Source of the DNA: Kocuria dechangensis
GTDB taxonomy: Bacteria; Actinomycetota; Actinomycetes; Actinomycetales; Micrococcaceae
Assembly: GCF_014636775.1 (NCBI RefSeq)
Contig: NZ_BMEQ01000010.1
Coordinates: forward strand, 62,001 to 126,000
Direction of reading: 5' to 3'
DNA length: 64,000 nt
The translations under genes were made by a program, and so were the position numbers. Shown here in pieces: positions 1-8,016 of this stretch. Within the stretch, counting starts at the first letter, position 1. Each line of letters starts with the position of its first letter. Below the pieces are notes generated by a model, which worked only from the letters and a program-made list of their open reading frames with translations, searched no databases and had not been told where the DNA came from.

Positions 1-26
1 CCGGGCGGCACCTCGCGGGAGGAGGG

Positions 27-899
27 CTACGAGGAGGCGCGCAGGTGGTCCATGACCGCCGTGTCGACCTCCGCCGGCTTCTCCTCCGCCAGGAAGTGGC
101 CCGCGTCCACGGCGGTGCCGACGGCGCGGGGGAAGCGCCGCCGCCACAGGGCGAGCGGGTCCTCGCGGACGCCGACCACGCCCTTCGACCCCCACAGCAC
201 CAGCGCCGGCATGTCCCGCTGCTCGTGCTCGTCGGCCTCGTCGATCTCGCGGTCGGGCCCCGCGGCCGCGGCGTAGTCGCGGCACCACGCGTCCACGACC
301 TCGGGGTGCTGGGCGGCGTCCTCGTACGCCTGCAGCGCCTCCGGGTCGAAGTCCACGGCCGTCCCGCTGATCCCCTGCAGGGTGTGCCGCACGAAGAACG
401 CCGGGTCGGAGCCGATCAGCCGCTGCGGCAGCCCGCCGCCCTGGGCCAGGAACGCCCAGTGGTAGTACTTGTGCATCAGCCACGCGTCCATCGACCGCCA
501 CACCTCGAGGGTGGGCAGGATGTCGAGCAGGGTCACGGACAGCACCGCGCCGGGGTGGTCGAAGGCCAGGCGGTGGGCGGTCCGGGCCCCGCGGTCGTGC
601 CCGACGACGTGGAACCGCTCGTGCCCCAGGTGCCGCATCAGCTCCACCTGGTCGGCGGCCATGGCGCGGAAGGTGAAGTCCTCGCTGTGCGCCCGCGAGT
701 GCCCGTAGCCGCGCAGGTCCGCGGCTACCACGGCGAACTCCCGGGCGAGCGCCGGCGCGAGGTGGTGCCACATGTGCGAGGTCTGCGGAAAGCCGTGGAG
801 CAGGAGCACGGCCGGCCCGTCGCCCGCGCTGTGGGCGTGGATCACGGCCCCGGACACGGGGACCACGTGGATGTCGAAGCCGTCGAAGTGCGGGGCCAT
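27..899 (-). CDS. Alpha/beta hydrolase, haloacetate dehalogenase/epoxide hydrolase-like
   Basis: A 290-residue alpha/beta-hydrolase. The oxyanion-hole motif HGFP is at residues 35-38. The nucleophile elbow GHDRG at 100-104 carries Asp102 rather than Ser, and the catalytic His is in AGHF near the C-terminus. An Asp elbow in the form GHDRGAR is typical of fluoroacetate/haloacetate dehalogenases and related epoxide hydrolases, so the enzyme should form an ester intermediate on a small electrophile. The start is set by AGGAGG about six bases upstream of the ATG. It is transcribed away from the F420-reductase-like gene. No signal peptide is visible, so it is cytoplasmic. The substrate cannot be read from sequence. 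Confidence 0.85.
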   Translation of the reverse strand: MAPHFDGFDIHVVPVSGAVIHAHSAGDGPAVLLLHGFPQTSHMWHHLAPALAREFAVVAADLRGYGHSRAHSEDFTFRAMAADQVELMRHLGHERFHVVGHDRGARTAHRLAFDHPGAVLSVTLLDILPTLEVWRSMDAWLMHKYYHWAFLAQGGGLPQRLIGSDPAFFVRHTLQGISGTAVDFDPEALQAYEDAAQHPEVVDAWCRDYAAAAGPDREIDEADEHEQRDMPALVLWGSKGVVGVREDPLALWRRRFPRAVGTAVDAGHFLAEEKPAEVDTAVMDHLRASS

Positions 900-1075
900 G
901 GATCCTCCTGGGCTCCGGTGCGGACGTGCCGTGAGGGCCCCGTCCGGGGCGCGCCGGTCGGGCGCCCTGCGTCGATGGTGGCGGCTCGCGCCACGCTCTG
1001 TCCATGCCCGGCGCGCGTGGCCGCGCCCGGGACTCCGGGGGACGCATCGGCCGTCGCCCTTGACGAGGAAATCAG

Positions 1076-1105
1076 GGGCGGGTCTGCTGGACCCAGGACC
1101 CGCCC
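1076..1105 (+). other. Leader hairpin upstream of the F420-reductase-like gene
   Basis: GGGCGGGTC (1076-1084) pairs perfectly with GACCCGCCC (1097-1105) around a 12-base loop. A TTGACG hexamer at 1060-1065 could be a -35 box, but no good -10 follows. The hairpin lies 60 bases before the 1166 start in a divergent intergenic region. Its role is unknown; it could be a 5'-UTR structure. Confidence 0.35.
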
Positions 1106-1165
1106 ACCCGGCGTCCGCGCGCGGGGCCTCCCGGGCGCCTCCCAGACCCCGAAAGAGCGTGCAGC

Positions 1166-1792
1166 ATGAGCAGCATCACCGTCATCGGCTCCGGCAACAT
1201 GGCCCGCGGCATCGGCGCGCGCGCCGTCGCGGCCGACTACGACCTGCAGATCCTCGACCGGGACGCGAACAAGGCCGCCGCCCTGGCCGAGGAGCTGGGC
1301 GCGGGGGAGGCCGGTGCGGTCGGCGACGCCCTGACCGGCGAGATCGTGGTGCTGGCCGTGCCCTTCGAGGCGGCCTCGGAGATCGTCTCCCTGTACGCCG
1401 GGGCCCTCGACCGCAAGGTGCTCGTGGACATCACCAACCCCGTGGACTTCTCCACCTTCGCGGGGCTGACCGTCCCGGTCGACACCTCCGGCGCCCAGGA
1501 GATCGCCAAGGCCGCGCCGACCGGCACGCGCGTGGTCAAGGCGTTCAACACCACCTTCGCCGGGCCGCTGGTCAACGGCGAGGTCGACGGCGAGGTCCTG
1601 GACGTCCTCATGGCGGGCGACGACGACGACGCCAAGGCCACCCTGGCCGCCTTCGTGGAGGCCGCCGGGCTGCGGCCGATCGACGTGGGCGGGCTGTCCA
1701 TGGCGCACTGGCTCGAGGGCCTGGGGCTGATCAACATGGCCGTCGCGGCGGAGTCCGGCAACTGGGGCCGGATCATCAAGTTCCTGGGCTGA
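1166..1792 (+). CDS. NADPH-dependent F420 reductase-like oxidoreductase
   Basis: A 208-residue single-domain Rossmann protein. The nucleotide-binding loop GSGNMA is at residues 8-13, followed by the strand ending ILDRD. VVKAFNTT in the middle and the conserved C-terminal portion match the NADP oxidoreductase, coenzyme-F420-dependent family (the Fno fold, without the ProC dimerisation domain). Many actinobacterial members lack proven F420 activity and may use other acceptors, so the exact substrate is uncertain. No strong Shine-Dalgarno sequence precedes the ATG. The protein is cytoplasmic. Confidence 0.8.
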   Translation: MSSITVIGSGNMARGIGARAVAADYDLQILDRDANKAAALAEELGAGEAGAVGDALTGEIVVLAVPFEAASEIVSLYAGALDRKVLVDITNPVDFSTFAGLTVPVDTSGAQEIAKAAPTGTRVVKAFNTTFAGPLVNGEVDGEVLDVLMAGDDDDAKATLAAFVEAAGLRPIDVGGLSMAHWLEGLGLINMAVAAESGNWGRIIKFLG

Positions 1793-1839
1793 GCCGACCG
1801 CCCGCCGGGCCTGGGACGTCTGGGGCGGGCCGGGGTGGG

Positions 1840-2007
1840 TCAGAAGGGCGACGGCCCGGCCTCCAGGACCACGCCCGGCGCCGCGTCCTGGGCGGCGTCC
1901 TGGGCGGCGTCCGCGACGGCGGGGCCGGGGATCAGCACGAACGTCGAGGCGAGGGTGGCCACGCCCAGGCCGAGGAGCAGCTCGCGGCGGGACGGGATGC
2001 GGATCAT
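1840..2007 (-). CDS. Small putative exported protein (55 aa)
   Basis: A short frame with an RR-containing N-terminus (SRRELLL at residues 6-12), a hydrophobic stretch at about 11-28 and an Ala-x-Ala-like cleavage region (PAVADA). A short Asp/Ala tail contains the duplicated unit AAQD. AAGGA lies about seven bases before the chosen ATG. The mature part would be only about 23 residues, with no recognised fold. It is antisense to nothing annotated and lies between two plus-strand genes. The Shine-Dalgarno plus signal-peptide combination is the main reason to call it real. Confidence 0.5.
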   Translation of the reverse strand: MIRIPSRRELLLGLGVATLASTFVLIPGPAVADAAQDAAQDAAPGVVLEAGPSPF

Positions 2008-2233
2008 GGGGATGTCCTTCGTCGAGGGGGCACGGCGGGGGTGGTCCGCCGCCACCGTAGGCAGGCCGGCGCGGGACCGGCCATGGACCTTCCGCCACAC
2101 CTTTCGTCGAGCCCGGCCGTGGGCCGCGGGAGCGGCCGGTGAGCGGGGGCGTCGTCGTCCGGGCGCGTGCGTGCCGAGGGCCACTCCCGGCCGGCTCGGC
2201 AGCACGGGGCGGTGTTCGGTAGGCTGGGGGCGT

Positions 2234-2360
2234 CGAAGGGGAGTAGTTCCCGCCGTCCGAACAGGACGGACGTTGCGGTGCATCGACATACTGGCGTCCC
2301 AGGACGGTACGCCCGGTGCGCCACCCGAGCATCCACGGTGCCGGGCGAGCGAGACCTTCG
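2234..2360 (+). promoter_or_regulatory. yybP-ykoY-type Mn2+ riboswitch
   Basis: The segment opens with CGAAGGGGAGTAG and closes with GCGAGACCTTCG. These are the two conserved ends of the yybP-ykoY class. CGAAGG (2234-2239) and CCTTCG (2355-2360) form the closing P1 helix, and an internal ACATAC lies in the second arm. A TAGGCT -10-like box at 2220-2225, with a weak TCGGCA 18 bases upstream, would start transcription just before it. This class senses Mn2+ and turns on Mn exporters and related membrane proteins. The next gene is a ferritin-like/VIT metal transporter. Recognition is by eye from the conserved ends, not from a covariance search. Confidence 0.75.
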
Positions 2361-2379
2361 GCCGGACACCGCTCCGGCC
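2360..2379 (+). terminator. Possible expression-platform hairpin of the riboswitch
   Basis: GGCCGGA (2360-2366) and TCCGGCC (2373-2379) form a 7-bp stem with a 6-base loop. The hairpin shares one base with the riboswitch P1 helix. No U-tract follows, so it could act as a Rho-assisted terminator or simply stack on the aptamer. A weak TAGGAC Shine-Dalgarno lies 43-48 bases downstream. Confidence 0.4.
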
Positions 2380-2431
2380 GGCCTCGTGCACCCTTCGCGC
2401 GGATCCGGCCGGGCCCTGCCTTAGGACCGCG

Positions 2432-3529
2432 ATGACGAACACTCCCGAGCACGACACCACCCCCGCACCCACGCCTGCCGAGATCCGCCGCTGGCGGCGC
2501 TACCTGGCCGACGAGCGCTCCGAGGCCGCGGTCTACCGCGACCTCGCCGCCCGGCGCAGCGGCGAGGAGCGCGCCATCCTGCTGGGCCTGGCCGAGGCCG
2601 AGAGCCGCCACGAGCAGCACTGGCTGGCCCTGCTCGGCCACCACGTGGGCCACCCCCAGCGCGGCACGCTCCGCTCCCGCTTCCTGGGCTTCATGGCCCG
2701 GCACTTCGGCTCCGTCTTCGTCCTGGCGCTGATGCAGCGGGCCGAGTCCCGCTCGCCGTACGAGGACGACGACCACGCCACCGACGCGATGGCGGCCGAC
2801 GAGCAGATCCACGAGGAGGTCGTCCGGGCCCTGGCCACCCGCGGCCGCAACCGCATGGCCGGCAGCTTCCGGGCGGCGGTCTTCGGCGCCAACGACGGCC
2901 TGGTCTCCAACCTCGCCCTGGTGATGGGGATCAGTGCCAGCGGCGTCTCCAACCACGTGGTCCTGCTGTCCGGGATCTCCGGGCTGCTCGCCGGCGCGCT
3001 GTCCATGGGGGCCGGGGAGTACGTCTCCGTGCGCTCGCAGCGGGAGCTGCTGGAGGCCTCCACCCCGAACGCCGAGACCCGGCACAAGGTGCCGCTGCTC
3101 GACGTCGAGGCCAACGAGCTGGCCCTGATCTACCGCGCCCGCGGCATGACCCCGGAGCAGGCCGAGATCAAGGCGGCCCGGGCGCTGGACGCCCCCCACC
3201 AGGAGAGCGACGTCGCGGCGCCCGCGCCGGACGTCGACGAGCACGAGGCGGTGGGCACCGGCCTGGGCGCGGCAGCGTCCAGCTTCTGCTTCTTCGCCTC
3301 GGGCGCGATCCTGCCCGTGCTGCCGTACCTGTTCGGCCTGAGCGGCCTCACCGCGCTGGTCGTGGCGTCGGTGATCGTCGGCCTGGCGCTGCTGTCCACG
3401 GGCGCGGTCGTGGCCCTGCTGTCCGGCGGGTCGCCGGTGCGGATGGCGCTGCGCCAGCTCGCGATCGGCTACGGGGCCGCCGCGGTCACCTACCTCCTGG
3501 GCATGCTGTTCGGCACCACCGTGGCCTGA
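2432..3529 (+). CDS. Ferritin-like/VIT1 fusion metal transporter
   Basis: A 365-residue protein with two parts. Residues about 18-135 form a rubrerythrin-like four-helix domain with carboxylate/His pairs (E57xxH60 and E124xxH127). Residues about 145-365 form a VIT1/CCC1 membrane domain opening with FGANDGLVSN (151-160). Known fusions of this type (MbfA) export iron, with the ferritin-like domain sensing or delivering the metal; CCC1/VIT proteins also carry Mn. The Mn-class riboswitch directly upstream suggests induction by manganese, so Mn or Fe/Mn efflux is the best guess. The ATG is chosen because the frame upstream crosses the riboswitch and has no family homology. Confidence 0.88.
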   Translation: MTNTPEHDTTPAPTPAEIRRWRRYLADERSEAAVYRDLAARRSGEERAILLGLAEAESRHEQHWLALLGHHVGHPQRGTLRSRFLGFMARHFGSVFVLALMQRAESRSPYEDDDHATDAMAADEQIHEEVVRALATRGRNRMAGSFRAAVFGANDGLVSNLALVMGISASGVSNHVVLLSGISGLLAGALSMGAGEYVSVRSQRELLEASTPNAETRHKVPLLDVEANELALIYRARGMTPEQAEIKAARALDAPHQESDVAAPAPDVDEHEAVGTGLGAAASSFCFFASGAILPVLPYLFGLSGLTALVVASVIVGLALLSTGAVVALLSGGSPVRMALRQLAIGYGAAAVTYLLGMLFGTTVA

Positions 3530-3687
3530 CCGGACCCGAGACAACGATGGGGTTCCGAAATCGGCCAGCCGGCTGCGAGGATCCCGTCGTGCGCGAGACT
3601 GGACCACGCCATGCACGGCCTTTCCCGGACGGCAGCGGTGCCGGTCCGGGGGAGTGGACACCCGAACCCGGAGGAACGGACAGACCC

Positions 3688-4929
3688 GTGAACCATCGAC
3701 TCCCGCCGGGCACGCCCGGCAACGGCATCTCGCGTCGCCGGGCCCTGGGCCTGGCCTCCGCCGTCGGCCTGACCCCGCTGGCCGCCACCGCCTGCTCCCC
3801 GGCCAGCCAGGCGTCCTCGGCCGGGGCCGGCGCGTCGGGGACCACGTCCTCGCCCCCGGCCGCCGCACCCGGGCGGCCGCCGGGGCGCGACCCGCTGACC
3901 ACCGACGCGCAGAACCGGCTGGTGCTGCTGGGCACCAGCGGCGGACCGCCCTGGTGGAACGACTCCCACCGCGAGGGCGTGTCCTCCGCCGTGGCCGTCG
4001 GGGACCGGTACTACCTCGTGGACGCCGGGGACGGGGTCGGCAAGCAGATCAAGAAGGCGAAGCTGGGCACCTGGACCCCGGACATGCGCGGTCCGCTCGA
4101 CGCCCTGGTGGCGGTGTTCCTCTCCCACCTGCACTCCGACCACATCTCCGACCTCTACAACCTGCTGGGCACCGGCCTGCAGAACGGGGTGGCCATCCCC
4201 GACCGGGTCCTGGAGATCTTCGGCCCGGGCAACCGGGGCGCCCTGCCCGTGAGCTTCCGGGGCGAGCAGATCCCCGCCGACCAGGTCGTGAACCCCCGGA
4301 ACCCCACCCCGGGCACCCGGGAGACGATCGAGGCGATGGTCAAGACCTTCGCCACGGACTTCAACGACCGCATCATCGACTCCGGCTACCCGCCGCCCCG
4401 GGACTTCTTCACCGGCCGTGACATCGCGCTGCCCGCCGAGCTGGTCGACGACCCCAACGGCGACCCGCACCCCCGGATGAGCCCCGTCGACGTCTTCGAG
4501 GACGACCGGGTCAAGGTCACCGCCACCCTGGTCCAGCACGCCCCGGTCTTCCCGGCCTTCGCGTTCCGCTTCGACACCGACACCGGGTCCGTGACCTTCT
4601 CGGGGGACACCGGCCCCAGCGAGAACCTCGTGGAGCTCGCGACCGGTTCGGACATCCTGGTGCACGAGGTCATCGCGGCCCAGTGGGTGGCCCAGCGCTA
4701 CCCCGAGCCCCGCGACGCGGCGGCGGAGGCCGAGTACCAGCACCTGGTGGGGGCGCACACCACGATCGAGGACGTCGGCGACATCGCCGAGCGCGCCGGG
4801 GTCAGGACGCTCGTGCTCAACCACCTCGTCCCGGGCAACTGGCCGGTCGAGGAGTGGGAGAAGGCCGGGGCGAGCTTCTCGGGCGAGCTGGTGGTCGGGG
4901 AGGACCTCGACGCCATCGCCATCGGCTGA
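3688..4929 (+). CDS. Exported lipoprotein metallo-beta-lactamase-fold hydrolase (arylsulfatase/RNase Z-like)
   Basis: A 413-residue protein with a combined Tat/lipoprotein leader: RRR at 16-18, a hydrophobic stretch, and LAATAC at 31-36 so that Cys36 would be lipidated. A Ser/Ala/Pro-rich linker follows. The metallo-hydrolase signature HLHSDH (147-152) binds two metal ions, and the later SGDTG and NHLVPG carry further ligands. The closest families are AtsA-like alkylsulfatases and RNase-Z-like hydrolases; extracytoplasmic location argues against tRNA processing. GGAGGA lies 11 bases before the GTG. It is monocistronic and ends in a strong bidirectional terminator. Confidence 0.85.
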   Translation: MNHRLPPGTPGNGISRRRALGLASAVGLTPLAATACSPASQASSAGAGASGTTSSPPAAAPGRPPGRDPLTTDAQNRLVLLGTSGGPPWWNDSHREGVSSAVAVGDRYYLVDAGDGVGKQIKKAKLGTWTPDMRGPLDALVAVFLSHLHSDHISDLYNLLGTGLQNGVAIPDRVLEIFGPGNRGALPVSFRGEQIPADQVVNPRNPTPGTRETIEAMVKTFATDFNDRIIDSGYPPPRDFFTGRDIALPAELVDDPNGDPHPRMSPVDVFEDDRVKVTATLVQHAPVFPAFAFRFDTDTGSVTFSGDTGPSENLVELATGSDILVHEVIAAQWVAQRYPEPRDAAAEAEYQHLVGAHTTIEDVGDIAERAGVRTLVLNHLVPGNWPVEEWEKAGASFSGELVVGEDLDAIAIG

Positions 4930-4945
4930 CCGGACCCGCCCACTT

Positions 4946-4990
4946 CCGGAGCCCCGGGGCATCCGCCGTCGCGGTGCTCCGGGGCTCCGG
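4946..4990. terminator. Bidirectional terminator
   Basis: A perfect 12-bp inverted repeat: CCGGAGCCCCGG (4946-4957) and CCGGGGCTCCGG (4979-4990). It lies between the convergent lipoprotein hydrolase and VOC genes. A pyrimidine-rich run follows on the plus strand. Confidence 0.7.
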
Positions 4991-5013
4991 TCGCTCTCGT
5001 CCTGCCGGGCGGC

Positions 5014-5925
5014 TCAGGCCGTGGCGCCGACCTGGATCAGGGTCTTCCAGGGGTCCTCGAAGCGCAGCACGGCCCCGTCGTGGCGGGTGGCGATCCGGTG
5101 GTCCTTCAGGCGCGCCTCGAGAGCGGCGACGTCGTCGGCGGTGGGGAGGTCGATGTTGACCTGGCCCAGCCCCAGGGAGGCCGCGCGCGGCCCGGCCCCG
5201 GCGCTGTTCCAGGTGTTGAGCGCGATGTGGTGGTGGTAGCCGCCGGCGGCGATGAACAGGGCCGAGCCGATGTCGCTCATCACCTCGAAGCCCAGGACGT
5301 CCACGTAGAACTGCCGGCCCAGGGGGATGTCCCCGACCTGGAGGTGGACGTGGCCCAGGGTGGCCGGGGGCGTGCTCGGGCGGCCCAGGTCCTCCGGGCG
5401 CAGGTGGGACTGCAGGAACGCGTTGGGGTCCAGGGGGTTGGTGGCCAGGGTCAGCAGACCGTTGGCCTCGCGCCGCCAGGTGTCGCGGGGGCGGTCGGTG
5501 TAGAGCTCGACCCCGTTGCCCTCCGGGTCGTCGAAGTAGAACGCCTGGCTGTAGAGGTGGTCGGCGCTGCCGGTGAAGGAGCCCGGGGCGTGGGTCGCCG
5601 TGGAGGCGACGGCGGCGGCCAGGGCGGCCTCGTCCTCGAAGACCACCGCGGTGTGGAACAGCCCGGCCTGGCCGGGGCGCGGCTGCGGCAGGTCCTTGAC
5701 CTGCCGCAGCCGCATCACCGTCTCGCCGTGCCGGCCCAGGACCGCGGTGTCCCCGGCGTGCTCCAGGACCTCGAGGGTGACGCCGGTGGTGTAGTAGGCG
5801 ACCATCGCGTCGAGGTCGTGCACCAGCAGCTCCACGGCGCCCATCCGGGTGCCGGCGGCCAGCAGGTCCTCGGCGGGGCGCTGGGCGAGGGAGCGGGGAT
5901 CGGGGTGCTGGGCGAAGATCGGCAT
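5014..5925 (-). CDS. Two-domain VOC extradiol-type dioxygenase/glyoxalase
   Basis: A 303-residue protein with two vicinal-oxygen-chelate domains (about 25-150 and 165-300). Probable metal ligands are the His of LFHTAVVF, the His of TLGHVHLQV and the Glu of GNGVELYTDRP. This layout matches CatE-like catechol 2,3-dioxygenases and hydroquinone dioxygenases (MhqO type), which open aromatic rings with Fe(II). The ATG follows a GAGGGGA element. Upstream is a well-spaced promoter overlapped by a TAGTT/AACTA inverted repeat. In related bacteria such genes respond to quinones through MarR regulators, but no regulator gene is adjacent. The exact substrate is unknown. Confidence 0.8.
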   Translation of the reverse strand: MPIFAQHPDPRSLAQRPAEDLLAAGTRMGAVELLVHDLDAMVAYYTTGVTLEVLEHAGDTAVLGRHGETVMRLRQVKDLPQPRPGQAGLFHTAVVFEDEAALAAAVASTATHAPGSFTGSADHLYSQAFYFDDPEGNGVELYTDRPRDTWRREANGLLTLATNPLDPNAFLQSHLRPEDLGRPSTPPATLGHVHLQVGDIPLGRQFYVDVLGFEVMSDIGSALFIAAGGYHHHIALNTWNSAGAGPRAASLGLGQVNIDLPTADDVAALEARLKDHRIATRHDGAVLRFEDPWKTLIQVGATA

Positions 5926-5999
5926 GGTGGGGTGTCCCCTCGTGGTGGCTGGTGCGCGGGAGCCGGGACGGCGGGATCCCAGCTGTTGACGTGGCCCCC

Positions 6000-6031
6000 A
6001 CTCTAGCACCGAATAGTTTCTCCTTCAACTA
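6000..6031 (-). promoter_or_regulatory. Promoter with overlapping MarR-like operator for the VOC dioxygenase
   Basis: On the minus strand TTGAAG (6028-6023) and TAGAGT (6005-6000) are 17 bases apart, a near-consensus housekeeping promoter. An inverted repeat TAGTT-N8-AACTA (6014-6031) covers the -35 box and part of the spacer. A repressor bound there would block RNA polymerase. Confidence 0.55.
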
Positions 6032-6072
6032 CATGGGGATCGAATCGCACTCCCTTGCCGGCGGGCATCCGG

Positions 6073-6555
6073 TCAGGCGGCGAGCGCCTCCTCGATCTCG
6101 GCGGTGAGCTGGGCCGGCGTCGTCGTGGGGGCGTGCCGGCGGATGACCCGCCCGTCCTTGCCGACGAGGAACTTCGTGAAGTTCCACTTGATCGCGTCCC
6201 CCAGCACGCCGCCCTTCTCCTGGCGCAGCCAGGTCCACAGCGGGTGGGCGCCGGGGCCGTTGACGTCGACCTTCGCGAACATCGGGAACGAGACGCCGTA
6301 GTTGAGGCTGCAGAATTCCCCGATCTCCTCCTCGGTCCCGGGCTCCTGGGCGCCGAACTGGTTGCAGGGGAAGCCGAGCACCACCAGGCCCCGGTCCTTG
6401 TAGGTCTCCCACAGCTCCTCGAGGCCGGCGTACTGGGGGGTGAACCCGCACTTGCTGGCGGTGTTCACCACGAGCACCACCTTCCCGGCGTACTCGGACA
6501 GCGGCTGCTCGCGGCCGGCGAGGGTGGTGGCGGTGAAGTCGTGCAGCGTGGTCAT
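6073..6555 (-). CDS. Glutathione peroxidase-family thiol peroxidase
   Basis: A 160-residue thioredoxin-fold peroxidase. The peroxidatic residue is Cys36 in SKCGFTPQY; Gln66 lies in FPCNQFG, and Trp-Asn are in KWNFTKF. It is a Cys enzyme even though the genome has a selenocysteine system. Cys64 may be the resolving cysteine, as in thioredoxin-dependent Gpx proteins. Actinobacteria mostly lack glutathione, so thioredoxin is the likelier reductant. AGGAGG lies six bases before the ATG. Length is normal for the family. Confidence 0.92.
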   Translation of the reverse strand: MTTLHDFTATTLAGREQPLSEYAGKVVLVVNTASKCGFTPQYAGLEELWETYKDRGLVVLGFPCNQFGAQEPGTEEEIGEFCSLNYGVSFPMFAKVDVNGPGAHPLWTWLRQEKGGVLGDAIKWNFTKFLVGKDGRVIRRHAPTTTPAQLTAEIEEALAA

Positions 6556-6725
6556 GGGTGCCTCCTGGGCGCTCGGGGTTCCGTCTCCTCCCATCCTCTC
6601 GCGATCTGCCCGCCGCCGCGCGGGGAGGGGTGCACCGCCCGGGTGGGACGGGGCACGATGGGGGTGCACCCCGACCCGGGACCCTCGATCCCGCGACCCC
6701 CGACCGCCGACCCCCAGGAGCGCCG

Positions 6726-7949
6726 ATGCCGGCCGAGGACGCCCCGCCCAGGACGGTCCTCTCGGGCCGCCTGCACACCGGCCGTGCCGAGGTCGAGGAC
6801 GGCGTGGTGGTGGTCGAGGGCGGCCGCGTCCTCCGTGCCGGGCCGCGCGCCGGGGGTCCTGACTTCCACCGGGGCGAGCATCACCAGCTGCCGTCCGGGC
6901 GGCTGGTCGTGCCCGGGCTCGTGGACCTGCACTGCCACGGCGGCTTCGGCGCGGACTTCTCCTCCTCCCCGGCGGCGGAGATCCGCCGCGCCCTGGGTGC
7001 CCTGCACGCCCACGGCACGACGACGCCGGTGGCCAGCCTGGTCACCGCCGCCCGGGGCGAGCTGCTGCGGGCCCTGCCCGTGCTGGCGGGCCTCGCGGGG
7101 GAGGGGGTGATCGCCGGGATCCACCTCGAGGGCCCGTTCCTGTCGCCCGCCCGCCGGGGCGCGCAGGACCCCGCGGGGATGCGCGAGCCGGACCTCCGGC
7201 TCGCGGCGGAGCTCGTCGACGCCGCGGCGGGCGCACTGCGGACCATGACCCTGGCCCCCGAGCTCCCGCGCTCGGGCGAACTCGCCGAGCTGCTGGTCTC
7301 CCGCGGCGTGGTGCCGTCGGTCGGGCACACCGACGCGGACGCCGCGACGGTCCAGGACGCGCTGGCCCGCATGGCGGAGCTGCTCCGGGGCGCCGGTCCG
7401 GAGCGGCGGGTGCCCACGGTGACGCACCTGTTCAACGCCATGCCCGCCCTCCACCACAGGGCGCCCGGCCCGGTGCCCGCCTGCCTACGCGCCGCGGCGG
7501 CCGGGCAGGCCGTCGTCGAGCTGATCGCCGACGGCGTCCACCTCGACCCGTACGTGGTGCGCTGGGTGTTCGAGCTGGTCGGGGCGGACGGCATCGCCCT
7601 GGTCACCGACGCGATGGCCGCCACCGGCCTCGCGGACGGCACCTACCGCCTGGGCCCCGCCGCGGTGCGGGTCCGGGACGGCGCGGCGACGCTGGCGTCC
7701 GACGGCTCGATCGCCGGCGGGACGGCGACCCTGCTGGAGGTGCTGCGCCGGACGGTGGCGGCCGGGGTGGCGCTGGACGACGCGCTGCGCTCGGCCACCG
7801 TCGTGCCGGCGCGCGTGCTGGGTCTGGCGGGGGAGGTGGGTGCCCTGGTGCCCGGGGCCCGCGCGGACCTGCTGGTCGTGGACCGGGGGCTCGAGCTGCG
7901 CGGTGTGATGCGCCGGGGCCGGTGGGTGCTGCCTTGTGAGCAGGGGTGA
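6726..7949 (+). CDS. nagA: N-acetylglucosamine-6-phosphate deacetylase
   Basis: A 407-residue amidohydrolase. The metal motif HCH is at 69-71 in VDLHCHGG. HLEGPF, SVGHTDAD and THLFNAMP follow in family order, and the catalytic Asp is in LVTDAMAATG. It removes acetate from GlcNAc-6-phosphate in amino-sugar and cell-wall recycling, giving GlcN-6-P for glycolysis. No nagB or PTS gene is adjacent. AGGAG lies about six bases before the ATG. The length matches characterised NagA proteins. Confidence 0.93.
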   Translation: MPAEDAPPRTVLSGRLHTGRAEVEDGVVVVEGGRVLRAGPRAGGPDFHRGEHHQLPSGRLVVPGLVDLHCHGGFGADFSSSPAAEIRRALGALHAHGTTTPVASLVTAARGELLRALPVLAGLAGEGVIAGIHLEGPFLSPARRGAQDPAGMREPDLRLAAELVDAAAGALRTMTLAPELPRSGELAELLVSRGVVPSVGHTDADAATVQDALARMAELLRGAGPERRVPTVTHLFNAMPALHHRAPGPVPACLRAAAAGQAVVELIADGVHLDPYVVRWVFELVGADGIALVTDAMAATGLADGTYRLGPAAVRVRDGAATLASDGSIAGGTATLLEVLRRTVAAGVALDDALRSATVVPARVLGLAGEVGALVPGARADLLVVDRGLELRGVMRRGRWVLPCEQG

Positions 7950-7971
7950 CGCAGATTACACTCCGTAGAGA

Positions 7972-7987
7972 TCAGATATCAGATATC
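7972..7987 (+). promoter_or_regulatory. GntR operator, left copy
   Basis: TCAGATATCAGATATC, built from two AGATATC heptamers, lies 29 bases before the SDR start. The same 16-mer occurs on the opposite strand before the permease gene at 9676-9691. The GntR gene lies between them and is the obvious binder. Confidence 0.6.
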
Positions 7988-8016
7988 TGGCGACCCGCCC
8001 CGTCGAGGAGGACACC

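Noticed and set aside
842-3868. A 1008-codon open frame on the minus strand
   Set aside because: It is antisense to the F420-reductase-like, VIT and part of the lipoprotein genes, is Arg/Gly/Pro-rich and has no family motif. It is a GC-bias shadow.
6073-6555. Glutathione peroxidase as a second selenoprotein
   Set aside because: The catalytic position is an ordinary Cys codon (SKCGF) with no in-frame TGA.
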